A stretch of DNA of 64,000 bases from Paragorgia papillata (Eukaryota > Cnidaria > Anthozoa > Scleralcyonacea > Coralliidae): the NCBI GenBank assembly GCA_035771165.1, contig JAWNZC010000117.1, positions 1,120,001 through 1,184,000 on the forward strand, written 5' to 3'. The translations under genes and the position numbers were made by a program. The notes beneath the pieces were generated by a model. That model had not been told where the DNA came from. It was given only the letters and a program-made list of their open reading frames with translations, and did not search any database. Of the stretch, positions 1-10,836 are shown piece after piece; positions within the stretch are counted from its first letter, which is position 1; every line of letters begins with the position of its first letter.

Positions 1-127
1 TCATTACTTGAAACAATACGAAAACGCTCGGAAACGTTACCGTGTGCACATGGTCTTATCCGTGGGTTTTTACTGTGCACAAAAATTCAGTTATTTGATT
101 TTTCTTCATCTAGGGGTTTTGTTGCAG
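1..127. other. Unassigned lead-in upstream of first visible HAP2 exon
   Basis: The first 127 bases precede a clear acceptor (ttgcag, ending at 127). They are probably HAP2 intron. A preceding exon could end here, but I could not fix a donor in the required phase. Confidence 0.4.
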
Positions 128-3100
128 GTGTGCATATGCCGAAGGCAAGTCGTCTCTACGATACCATCGAGGCAACACAGTTTGTGGCAGTCTTCTGGCC
201 ACTATTCCTTTTTTATCTTATTTCTTTAAAAACAAAAAAAGACAAAGTTCTCATTGCATGAATTACGATAAGCTCTGGTACAATGTTTACAAGATTGGGC
301 CCTACAGCATTTGGTTTAAGATTTTTGTCAAAGCTTATGACCTGGTGAATGAGGAAAAAGATGGAATATCTCGTCAAAAGTTGGTGGACGGTGGACAGAT
401 AACTCTGAGTAATTTCAAAACTTCTGGTCATGGAATACATGGAAGAGTGAGTACTGATCGAAAATGCTTGGGTTCTTATCTATAAGTTACAGTTGATTTC
501 ACATTACTTTACCACCGTCTGTTGCGAAGTTCGTTGGGAAGTTCAGATATTCGTTCGGAAGTTCGGAATTACGTTGCTAAGGTTGAAAAATTATCCAATC
601 AGAATGAGTTTTGATCCAAAGCTCGCAATTTGATTGGATAATTTTCAAAGTTGGCAACGTAATTCCGAACTTCCCAACGAATATCTGAACTTCCCAACGA
701 ACTTCGCAACACACGGCGGTAAAGTAATGTGAAATCAACTGTAAACATCCACCGCATTGATCCAAGCAGTGTATTCACTGCATGTCCAATGTCCTTCCCT
801 CCCTCCCTCCCGTGGACGCATGCACGCGTTGCGTATCTATTTTTTGTGTTTCTCTCTCCAGATCTTGGCAACGTTAGTGGGATTGTTTGAATCGGACACA
901 CAGTTGTACAGTTTGACGGAAAAGTATTTGTTGATGCCAAACAAAGACTCTGAAGTTTCTTGGGAAACTCATCCACAAACAAGAGTAAGTCGAAAAGCAA
1001 GTGAGCTGTACACATAGGGCTAGATTAAGGTACAGGGGCAGTTGTACGAAGCTCGAATAGCTAGGGGGGAGGAGAGAGGGGGCTTATGTGGCAGATATGC
1101 CCTAGCAACTGAACAGTGCTATCAATGCTTTGAAAAACCAAACTTAAATTTTATATGCTGAATAGCACTATCAGACACATAAACCTGTCTGGGGTCTCAG
1201 AAATCTTTTCTGAGTAATTGAGCTTGACGAACGTCCACCGAACTCTGTTACATTACACCAAGCTCGCAAACGTACCACATGCACTACATGTATACGTACA
1301 GCTTATCATGTCACTTTAACAACAACATCTCATATGCAAACGCTACCACTTAGGAGCACACATGACTATGAATTTGCAACCTTAGCTCTCCGTCTGAGCC
1401 TCAGTGGCTCAATGGTTAGAGCGTCTAACCGGTCATTAGAAGGTTGCAGGTTCGAACCCTGTCTGGGGTCTCAGAATTCTTTTCAGAGTAATTGAGCTAA
1501 TGAGCTTGACGAACGTCCACTGAACGTCCGTTACATTACACCAAGCTCGCAAACGTACAACTTATCATCACATATCACTAGAATTTTAAAATTAAATATG
1601 AATGAGGTTGTTCAAACCTCAGTGGACTTATCCACTGGATAAGCTATCCGGACTTTGTACAACTGCCCCAGGTTTAAATGATTTCCAAGGGATTCTATAG
1701 GCAGACGTGTGGGGGAGTGGGTGCGGTAGACGTTAAACTCTGGCCATGTAGCAACTAGACGAGTGCGAAGTTCTACGAAAGAAAAGGAAAGGAAAGGAGA
1801 GGAGAGAAAAAGAAAGGAAAGGATAGAAGAGGAAAGGACCGGAACCTAATCATCCTTACTTGCAGCCAGTGCGTAGCTGAATTGCGAAGGACGCAGATAG
1901 ATCAACGTGGCCGAGTCAAAGGCATTTTAAAGGCATGGCAGCCGTCATACGTGACACATGCATTCAGGCCACAGATCACATGCAGGCTAAGATCTCAGTA
2001 GTTGATTTTATGGATGGCGGAAAACCCTCGAAGCACTGGAAGAGACCAACTACAACATCTCTATTCACACGAGTCTCAAACTCAAGCCATTTGACAACGA
2101 GGTCATTCCCAGTCGGTCACCCATGCAAGTACTAATCCCGTCCAACTGAGCTTAACTTTGGAACTTAGCTGTGAGAGGCAACGCCACCAAGCACTCCCTG
2201 TAGCAAAAACGGGACTTACGATCCCCTTACTCCTTTCGTGCGTCTGCTCCATCACTCTTTAGACAAAACAATTTCTGCATTGAAATTTTAATTGTCAAGC
2301 TCCTAGTCTCGTAGTCTGCGATTAGTAGTTAATTATCTATTTGATTTTTTTCAGAACGGTGCGAAAGATTACCTTATAGTTCAAAGATCGGACGTTATGT
2401 TGGACAATGTGATGGAATCTTGCGATAAGATTGGCGTTAGTTTTACAGCTTTTCGAATGCAGGGTGGGCACGATGGCCAAGGCCCTGGGTGCACTCGTAA
2501 AATGGGATCGTAAGTATCTAAGAATAAAGGCAGTCTTGACTTAAAGTGCCCGTATGAAACGAAAATTATGTTTGTCTCATTTGAAAGAATACTTAAAATC
2601 ACAAAGTAACATCTTTTACAGATTTTCGTTTCCTTGGTTCGTTTTTGAGATATTTCAGTTTGTTTGATATGTAAATTTGACTTATAAGATAACTTTACGT
2701 CACAGTTTGCATAATGAGTTATCGCAAAGTGTTCTATATCTTTGTTATTATTGAACAAAAGTACTTGGCGAATTAGGAACCATGTGCGAGTGTTTCTCCT
2801 ACAACAGAGTCTGTAAATTTTAAGTGTTTTTGTTTGGCAATAAGAGATATATAATCTTTTGCGATAAGTCATTATGCAAAGAGTGACGTAAAGTTATTTT
2901 ATAAGTTAAATTTACATATCAAACAAACTGAAATATCTCGAAAACGAAGCAAGGAAACCAAAAACTGCAAAATATGTTACTCTATCATTTTACTTATATC
3001 TACCATATCTAACTTTATGTTTCAGGTGCCTGAATAATCAGATTAAAGACTTTTTTGAATTGGATATGGTAAAAACTTACATAACTTTGGTAAAAGATAC

Positions 3101-6100
3101 TAGTAAAACGATCAATGAGGGATGGCCCTTACTATAGATCTCTAGAGAGAACAGTTTAGATATGACTGATAGAGTTATCCGGTATAAATAAATTTAGTTT
3201 AGTTTACTCTGGTTTCCTCCTGTAGTAACACTGGATCAATGAGGGATGACCCTTACTGAACCTCTAGGAAGAACAGTTTAGATATAACTGATAGGGTTAT
3301 CCAGTATAAATAAAGTTAGTTTAATTTACTTTGGTTTCCTTCTGTAGTAACACTGCATGGACCAATGAGGGTTGGCCCCTGGAAGAACAGGAAGAACCGT
3401 TTATATATGGCTGAAAGGGTTATCCAGTATTAATTTATTATTGAGTCGGTTTTCTTTGTTCTTTCGAGGGCTTTATATCGCATAAAGCCCTTGAATAATA
3501 ATTAGATACGAAATGAAGAAAAAAACAAGGAAAATCTTTGTCCAAGGTGGAAAAAATAGACAAAACTTTGTTGGAAAATCTCCTCGATAATAAAACCTCC
3601 TCGAACGTCGGGATGTATGCGATATAAAGCCCGAGGACGCGCTAAGTTTTGTGTTGTTGATATAGAAACACCGTGGTAGAGGGAAGCGTCCATACTACTT
3701 TCCAGAACGCTATGGTGAGGTGCTCAACACACAACAATACGACTCTTCTGGTGGATACGCCCTCGTTTACAAGATTACTAAACGAGGGACAAGTATGGTT
3801 AACTTGGAAATAAGTGCCGATGATATCATCTTAATTTATAATAAGTGAGTATCAATATTTGAAAAATTTTTTAGTATCTCGATATATTATGAATATACCC
3901 CGCTAAGAAATTCTGAACTGACAATTTTTGTTTGCGATTTTTCTCACCCTGGCGCATGCGATTGAATGAATGTCTCACCAAAGTATTGGACCTCATATAA
4001 CTCTTCCCAAATGGTCCAATACCTTCGTAAGTTAATCCATTCGATCACATGTACCAGAAGGAGGAAAATCGCAACAAAAATTGCCTGTGTAAGCAAGCCT
4101 TAAAACCTACCTATAACTTATAGTCCGTTTCAGCTTGCTTTTGAAATTGAAATGAACATTCCAAACTTACGTTGCAATGTTCCGAACTACGTTTGCGAGG
4201 TAGATACAAATTTAAGTCGGCAATTTGTTTGTGCTTAACCAAGTATCTATTATTATATTCTATACAACAAATCTTCTTCTTCTCCGTGATTTTACCAAAG
4301 GAATTCATTTCAAAGCTTATTAAATCCGAACTTCACGACGAACTTCACAACGAACTTCGCGAACTTCCGTACCAAGTTCCCAACCTTCCAACGAATGTTG
4401 ACAAACGAATTTCAAAAGCAAGCTGAAACTGACTATAATGTTATCGGAACAAAACCTAATCAAAACCGAGGATTTGTTTTCTGTGAACAGACAGATTGGA
4501 CAGATTGAGCTTGCATGAGATCTTAAACATTTATAAAACATAGAAAACTCATTAATAATTCATGAGGAAAACACAAAGGAAATCAGTACCATGTCCGTGG
4601 TTTTAAACAGTCTTTTTACAAAATTGTTGTCGAATCTGCTTGTTACTGAGATGACGTCACAAAAAGTTCGTTATTTTCGAAGACGTTTTTCCTAGCAGCT
4701 ATCATTTCTGATATTTTACATTTTTATTCATTTCATCATTAAATGATGTTTGTTTCCGTGGTGTATATTCATACATTTATTTATTTTTTCTTTCACTAAG
4801 AGCAACTGGGATAATCGTCAAAGCTTTTGCGACTGACTTCGAATCGCTTTCTCAAGATGGTCATCTCAACGTTATAGTCCAAAATACTGGTCTTGTTACT
4901 GCAGATTTTTTTGTAAGTATAGATGAAAGGAACACTAAATAATATTTTGGCCTTACGTTTTGAAGATTTGTCTGTGTAACTAGGTCTCATCAAGATCATG
5001 CATGACTACAGGCTACCCCAAGTTGTTGGACTGGCGGCTAAATGTAGGAATAGCTCCGACTGAAACGTTGGGTCATGAACAGTAACTTTTTAAGCTACGT
5101 TCAAAAAACTTTTAAGCCACGTTCAAAAAACTTTTAAGCCAGAGTAGCGTTAAACTATGTCTGATTCTTCACCTGGCTGTGTTGGGAATTTATTTGTTGC
5201 CCCTCTTCAATAAGCCCCTATCAAGCTTTCCCTTAAGATCGCCAATTATCAAATAAGCCCTCTCCCTATCTTTTACTGTCTCTCTCCCTGCCAAAAGCCA
5301 AATTGGTTCGTGACGCGTGAAATCAATGGCAGCGTAACTTATTTTTCATTTCAACGTCTCCAACTTCATCTGCGACACAATGCTAAGGCTTTTCTTATAA
5401 AGCTCTGTTTTGGATATCAACAATCCTTCTTGACTGGCATTATACAGTGTATATTCTATGAAACTTAATTTGTTGTCTGTTTTTGTAGGTTACGGTCGCC
5501 TACTGTTCTCTCGGTATTTTGAAAAGCCCAGAAGTGGCAGCGGCTATTAATCCGCAGGCCATTCACACGTTTGACATGGAGCTGAGAACAACCGTTCATG
5601 TATCGGACAAATTCATGTGCACTGGTAAGTGATGGCAGTGGTGTACTACCCCCCTGGCAGTACACACAGACTGGGGGGAGTGGAGGGCTGTCACAATTTT
5701 CTTAGTTCAAATATCTCCGCAACAAAAATACATTGGCATTTCAAACTTCGCCAAGTGCTATTAATTATAAATTCAGTTTGCGCGACCTTTACCGGGTTTC
5801 AAAACTCGTGACCAAATATTTTTCTCTGATTGGCTAATTAGCTCATGAATTACTAATGAGTGGGAATTTCTTTTTCTGAATGGACATTTTTTTCTTTCAT
5901 TTAGTGAATCTATGGGACGCCCGCCACGCTTATTTGGACTCGGCGAACATCTCTTTTGAAACAAGCAAAGCATGTGTTTGCTTGCAGTCGTGTTCTTGTG
6001 CGGTGAGTGTTCCTATGTTCAGCAGTTGACATTAGGAAACGTTAAACTTTCCTGCGAGTACGAATATAACGTAAACGTTCTAAGGCTTCTTAGCTCAAAA

Positions 6101-6210
6101 ATCGTGCAATGCGATTTGAACCATCTGCTCGAAACGTTGGCAGTTCACTACTTTTTCACTTTGTCATATCCAAAACACTGCTGACGTAGCAATCTACTTT
6201 TTCACTTTTG

Positions 6211-6251
<41 letters not shown>

Positions 6252-8020
6252 TAATCAGTCAACCAATTAATTAATTAATCAATCAACCAATTAATAAACC
6301 AATAAATCAATCAACCAATTAATCAGTCAATCAATCAATCAACCAACTAATCGATCAATCAATCAATCAATCGATCAAAATCTTTATTTACCTGAGGAAA
6401 ATCTCTTCATATATACATATATGCTCTTCCAGAGATTAGAATATTACATTTAATATATTCAATCCTAAGCGTTACGTTGTCAGTTGTCCATTGAAGTGTG
6501 GTGTTTATATACAGCTTTCTTTTCTTAGTGTACAGGTACTGCAGACAATGAACGTTGCATGCTCAAGGGTGACACTGTTTCTGACGAATACTACATGTTC
6601 AAAAATATTCAACTAGTGAAGCACAAACTTAAAGGTCTGGAGAGATTTTTTTACGAGCTCAATGACAATCTCAATTCCATCGTCAACCTGTTCACGAAGC
6701 CGACACTGAGCGGCACATTGAAGATTTGGTTTTGCTTGTCGCTGTTGTTTGGACTTTTGAAAGCGCGTCTTGGGATTAAACCTGGTGGAGCACCCATTGC
6801 TTACTTTGGCTGGTGGTTTGAGCAACCCGCAGGCCAGGAATTATTCGTCGATTCCAAAGGTTCTGAGGTCATGGGAATGTACAATAAAGAGGGAGAATTA
6901 ATAGATCCTCGAACGTAAGTTTGAAACTGTTACACCTGTATTCTAAAAGCTCACCTCACACTCACTCACACTGAATGAGTGGCCCCTCACACTCATTAGC
7001 GAGGTTCAGATCACACTTCCACTACCGCTACTGCTACCGTAAATGTGGTTAAGCTGGTGTAAATGTTCATTTTTTCGTTCTGTAGTCGTAGTTGGTTTTA
7101 ATCCTAGTATCGTAAAACGCTTTCTTTTTGCACTAGGTTTGAGACCTGTGACAATTACTGAACGTAAAAACAATATTTGACATGCTTAAATTTACGGTAG
7201 CGGTAGTGGAAGTAGGATCTGAACCCGCTAATAAGTGCGACTCAACACTGCAATGAGTCTCCACTCACCCTCACTGAGTATGAGACTACATTCACTCTCC
7301 TACCATTCAATTGAATAGTGTTTAGAGAGTGAGTGTAGTCTCATACTCAGTGAGGGTGAGTGGAGACTCGTTGAATGTTGAGTTGCACTTATTGAGTGTG
7401 AAGGGCCATTTATTTACCCTGCGAGCAGAGCCTTCTTTTCCTTATTTCTTCGCTGAGAGAGAGGAAGAAAAGTAGTCCTCTCTCTCAGCGAAGAAATAAG
7501 GAAAAGAAGGCACTGCTCGCAGGGTATCATTTATTGAGTGTGAGTGATCTTTTAGCATACAGGCGTTAGCCACTCTTCGAACTTCGCGGTATGAATGATC
7601 CGCTCCGCTCGAAACGTCAGTATTTCGTTGGTAAACATCTCGGCAGTTTACCACCTTTTCGCTAAGGTCTAAGTACATGATTGTTTATTTTACAGGGGAG
7701 AAGTTCTCAAGAGTGAAAAGTTACTTCTGTTCGTTGGCAACATATTGTTTTTCTGGTTGTTGATATGTAATCTTGGTGTTCGAGCTGCGAGACTCTACAA
7801 AGAGTGGGAGAACCAGGAGGAGGTAAGGTCAGAGCGATAAGCCGCATGCAGTGGGCAGGACTGGACATAGGACGGACACGCAAGCAGGCAAGCTGGCTAA
7901 CAGACAGACGGACAGAGACAGACATACAAGCAGAACAGACAGACTGACACTATCAAACAGACAAATGGACGGACAGACAGTCAGACGGACCGGTAGGTAG
8001 ACAAACAGGTATAGGCAGGC

Positions 8021-8104
<84 letters not shown>

Positions 8105-9613
8105 CAGACAGACAGACAGACAGACGGTCTGAAAGGCGAACAATCATGAAAAAGAAAACGGAACAAAATGTGCTGCAAAATCGGTGAAATGAGTGCGAAC
8201 ATCAACGACGTTAGTTTTTTTTACATCTTTCTCTTTCAGATGGTGGTCTCTCTCTCTAATGTGGCTCTTACGTGCACTACCGTATACAGAAATATTTCCA
8301 AATTTGCAGACGCCGAGAAATGTTTAACGGTAGGTGGAATTATAATCTCCGAAAACGTTTTATAAACGTTACGTGTGGATCGCGTGCCTCAAATAAGTTC
8401 GATTTCGGAGACTTGGACAGTTAGTTTCCGAGTCGATGGTGGAATCATTATCAAAATCTTGTTTATGTTTACTTGCTTTTCTAGAACCCTGGTGTCAACT
8501 TTAGTCTTGCTGGTAAACTGGAGCGTGTTAAACGCAACTACAAGTTCGTCATAGTCGACCATATGCAGGTAATGACTTGTGTAAGGAACATGAATGAGGC
8601 AATATATATACCTCGCCACGTCCAGACGCGATGCAATTTATTTGCTACATATTGTCACTCGTTTCTCTACCGCCCTTTTGTTTTCATGTCTGTCTGTCGC
8701 CAGGATAGCTCACAAAGTACTGCACAGAAAGTCTGTGGGAAGATTGATCATAGACCAAGGACCAAGCCATTAAATTTTGGTTTAATTTGGTGGAGATTTG
8801 GATGAGAATTTTATGAAAATCTGACAAGATCCTCTGTGTCGAAATGAGTGAAGACAATTGCTTGATTTCGCTCATTATCCTTATTTTATGCAAACACTTT
8901 TTGCATAATTCCGGTACGAGTGGAATCAAGCATTTTATTCATTCATATCGAAATACAGTAAGGTTTGAGTACTGCGGAAAATATTGAACGTAATTTCCAA
9001 CGTTTCGAGCGAAGGCCTTTCGTCAGAGAGAAACGGAGTGCCTTCGCTCGAAACGTTAGAAACTACGTTCAATATTTTTGGCAGTACTCAAACCTTACTA
9101 TATTTCGATTTGTATTTCAACACTGCCTACGCAGCACACTACTTTTACTTCACTGTTTGGATTATTCATTCGTACATGTGTATGTCTCGTGAGCTAGTCT
9201 GGTTAGCGGGATGGCTGGTTTTCTTTTTAAACATCTCAAATAACCCACTGGCGGGTTCTTAATTTTTTTTTCAGATTATCGAGATCATAGACGACAACAT
9301 GTTGTTATTAACTCCCGAACTCCCCTTCGATCCCGCTGCGTTCTCACAAGTATACACCGAGGAGGAAACACTCAGCGAAGTAACACTACAGCCTCTTTAC
9401 GTATGCCTTAATGAACAACCTTTATTTGACTATTACTCCAACGATGAAGAACAACCCGTTACATCACATCACTCAGACAGCGAGCAATCTTTACCCCACT
9501 CGCTAAACTCTTCGTTCAGTGATCAACCACCAACACCACCCATTCCAGACTATTCTTTTCATGAATCACCCTATGAAAACGATAACTTGATTTACGAAAA
9601 ACCTGTCCGGTGA
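128..9613 (+). CDS. HAP2: HAP2/GCS1 gamete membrane fusogen, 5' truncated by window
   Basis: HAP2 is the class II-fold gamete fusogen that merges sperm and egg membranes. Thirteen exons are supported by splice sites and consistent phase: 128-446, 862-984, 2355-2509, 3026-3068, 3666-3844, 4801-4912, 5489-5624, 5905-6002, 6529-6914, 7696-7822, 8240-8329, 8485-8568, 9275-9613; about 729 residues are visible. Family hallmarks seen in order are SHCMNYDKLWYNVYKIG (the HAP2-GCS1 HCLRF-type block), CDKIGVSFTAFR, SCLNNQIKDFFELD, EISADDI, FESLSQDGHLNVIVQNTG, a CTVNLWDA block and the juxtamembrane CVCLQSCSCACTG cysteine cluster. Two hydrophobic stretches follow (near 6715-6768 and 7721-7780), then a roughly 200-residue acidic, Ser/Pro-rich tail (PPTPPIPDY). 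The signal peptide and N-terminal ectodomain lie upstream of the window. The gene is tail-to-tail with POLDIP3. Identification is firm; exon edges are eye-placed. Confidence 0.93.
489..742. repeat. MITE-like near-perfect palindrome (about 112-bp arms)
   Basis: The left arm, starting ACAGTTGATTTCACATTACT, is repeated in reverse complement ending at 742, with only scattered mismatches. The arms themselves contain repeats of a GAAGTTCGTTGG-type unit. It lies in HAP2 intron 1. Confidence 0.85.
1187..1567 (+). repeat. tRNA-derived SINE copy plus truncated tail copy
   Basis: At about 1395-1480 there is a tRNA-like head with an A-box (GTGGCTCAATGGTTAGAGC) and a B-box (GGTTCGAACCC), bracketed by CTGAG...CTCAG. 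The downstream tail (gagcttgacgaacgtccac, cattacaccaagctcgcaaa) also occurs alone at 1187-1285, as a 5'-truncated copy. An intact cloverleaf with CCA-compatible stem could not be drawn, so I call SINE rather than tRNA gene. Confidence 0.65.
1776..2205 (-). repeat. 5S-rRNA-derived SINE (SINE3-like), minus strand
   Basis: Read on the minus strand, 2205 to about 2100 carries the 5S rRNA internal-promoter-like segment (GTTAAGC..., GGGATTAGTACTTGCATGGG, TGACC..CTGGGAATGACC). A body shared with the 55283-56247 copy follows (TTGATCTGCGTCCTTCG), then a TTTCC-type tail, seen as GGAAA on the plus strand at 1776-1840. Confidence 0.78.
2560..2990. repeat. MITE of the TTTGTCTCATTTGAAAGAA family
   Basis: Inverted arms share TTTGTCTCATTTGAAAGAA, TAACATCTTTTAC, AGATATTTCAGTTTGTTTGA and the tract around CATAATGAGTTATCGCA. 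Related copies lie at 37215-37690, 38325-38840, 40985-41170 (one arm) and 60967-61490. This copy fills HAP2 intron 3, and its right end falls about 35 bases before exon 4. Confidence 0.75.
3111..3445 (+). repeat. Three tandem copies of a ~122-bp SINE tail unit
   Basis: The unit begins (A/G)ATCAATGAGGGATGRCCC and ends with GTTATCCAGTATAAATAAA plus TTTCCTCCTGTAGTAACACTG, starting near 3111, 3234 and 3361. The same tail follows the tRNA-like heads at 45371-45655 and 50125-50408, so this is probably a head-to-tail multimer of one SINE. Confidence 0.65.
4122..4438. repeat. MITE-like inverted repeat in HAP2 intron
   Basis: TTATAGTCCGTTTCAGCTTG at 4122 reappears inverted at 4420-4438 (CAAGCTGAAACTGACTATAA). 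The interior includes GAACTTC-ACGAAC units like those in the 489-742 element. Confidence 0.65.
6211..6376 (+). repeat. (AATC)n-type microsatellite, degenerate
   Basis: Tetranucleotide tract with AATT/AACC interruptions, in HAP2 intron 8 upstream of the juxtamembrane exon. Confidence 0.9.
6955..7540. repeat. Nest of three palindromes in HAP2 intron
   Basis: Three inverted repeats lie side by side: arms around 7001-7045/7190-7225 (TTCCACTACCGCTACTGCTA versus its complement), 7236-7390 (CTCACCCTCACTGAGTATGA, both orientations) and 7418-7525 (CCCTGCGAGCAG...CTGCTCGCAGGG). The last is almost perfect, with a very short loop. Confidence 0.85.
7855..8125 (+). repeat. (GACA)n microsatellite
   Basis: Long GACA tract with a degenerate 5' portion, starting about 35 bases after the donor of the exon ending at 7822. 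The open frames through it on the other strand (CLSV repeats) are repeat artefacts. Confidence 0.95.
8944..9140. repeat. MITE, CGAAATATAGTAAGG family, full copy
   Basis: Inverted arms TAGTAAGGTTTGAGTACTGC, ...AACGTTTCGAGCGAAGGCC, followed by the reverse-complement arm and the outer motif CAACACTGCCTACGCAGCA. Related copies: 27840-27945 (one arm), 35505-35716, 48030-48230, 52110-52315, plus an arm at 11263-11320. Confidence 0.85.
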
Positions 9614-9730
9614 AACTAGCTGTAAGCGAAATTGAATTAATATAAAGAGAGTGCAGTTACAAGAGAGAGGCCAAGAGGGCTGCGGACTTGTAGAATGTGC
9701 TCGGCTTTATAGTTAGTAATTGATTACTTT

Positions 9731-10072
9731 CCAGTTTCAATCACAATATATGCGAACAATTTTCTCTGAATATTTTATTATTTATTGTAAATAAATGAAC
9801 TTAAAAAACATGTTAAAACTTTAAAAAAAAAATCTTGTCCAAGGTTCCACAAAAGTTTACAATATTTTTCTCTACAATCCTTTGTTTGCACTGAAAATGT
9901 GCCAGTTTCAATCAGAATATAAAATGCGAACAATTTTCTCTGAATAATATTTATTGTAAATACATGAACTTAAAAAACATGTTAAAACTTAAAAAAAAAT
10001 CTTGTCCAAGGTCCACAAAAGTTTATACAGTATGTTTTTTTCTACAATCCTTTGTTTGCAATGAGTCACACG
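9731..10072 (+). repeat. Tandem duplication in HAP2 3' flank/UTR with poly(A) signal
   Basis: A ~171-bp unit starting CCAGTTTCAATCA occurs at 9731 and again at 9902. The first copy has AATAAA at 9790-9795; the second reads AATACA at the same place. Both contain an A-run followed by TCTTGTCCAAGG. The first AATAAA is the best HAP2 poly(A) candidate. Confidence 0.75.
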
Positions 10073-10189
10073 ATTTCTTCCCTCCAAAAATAATTGCCTC
10101 TGTTGATGGAGTCGACTTTCTTAAAAAAAAACCATTCAAGTCACTTTCATTTACATAAGCAAAAATCCCTGTGCAATAAGGTTCAGAGG

Positions 10190-10573
10190 CCATGTCCACA
10201 TTAATTCGTTTTCAAACGAAAACGGAGACCTATCGAAAACGTATCAAAAGTTTTACCTCCACACTATCGTTCCAAATCGTTTTCGCCGTTTAGTAAAACG
10301 CTAAAAAGATCTACAGGGGTATGAATGAATAGTTCTAGGTGACTGAAACCAAGATAACATAATCGTGACATCATCGTTTTCCAAAAGCTTCGTTTTTGCC
10401 GTCCACACTGGTGCAGAAAAACGGCGTCTTCGAATGTCTCCACTCTGGAGAGCGTTTTCGAAACGCTCCGTTTTCGGTCACCGAAGACGCCGAATCGAAA
10501 GGCCTAATTAACCGTATCAAAAAGTCTCCGTTTCCGTTTGAAAACGGCCGATTAGTGCAGTGGACATGGTCTC
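10190..10573. repeat. MITE between HAP2 and POLDIP3 (GGCCATGTCCAC termini)
   Basis: Terminal inverted repeats CCATGTCCAC and GTGGACATGG enclose AAAACG-rich arms (TTTTCAAACGAAAACGGAGA and its inverse). The remaining intergenic DNA at 10573-10836 shows nothing else. Confidence 0.75.
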
Positions 10574-10836
10574 AGTTGAAGTGAAATTTCCCCTAAAACT
10601 CAGTTTTTAGTTAAAAATTGCCATTTTCTTCGCTATACCAAAGTTACCAAACGATCTTTCGACTTTTTACAGACTTGTAAAAATATAGCAAAGTACTATA
10701 CAAGTATAACATAATATTGTAATCCTCACTCTTATCGTTCAAACTCGGACCGTTCTTAAAGTTTTTTAAAATTTGCACATTGGAAGACAGTAGGTACAGT
10801 ACGTGATAATTGTTCAACCATTTTGAGGCAGTTTGT

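Noticed and set aside
2381..2872. 163-codon minus-strand frame
   Set aside because: Antisense to the HAP2 exon 2355-2509 and running into a MITE.
7829..8205. CLSVCLSV-type frames
   Set aside because: Translation of the GACA microsatellite.
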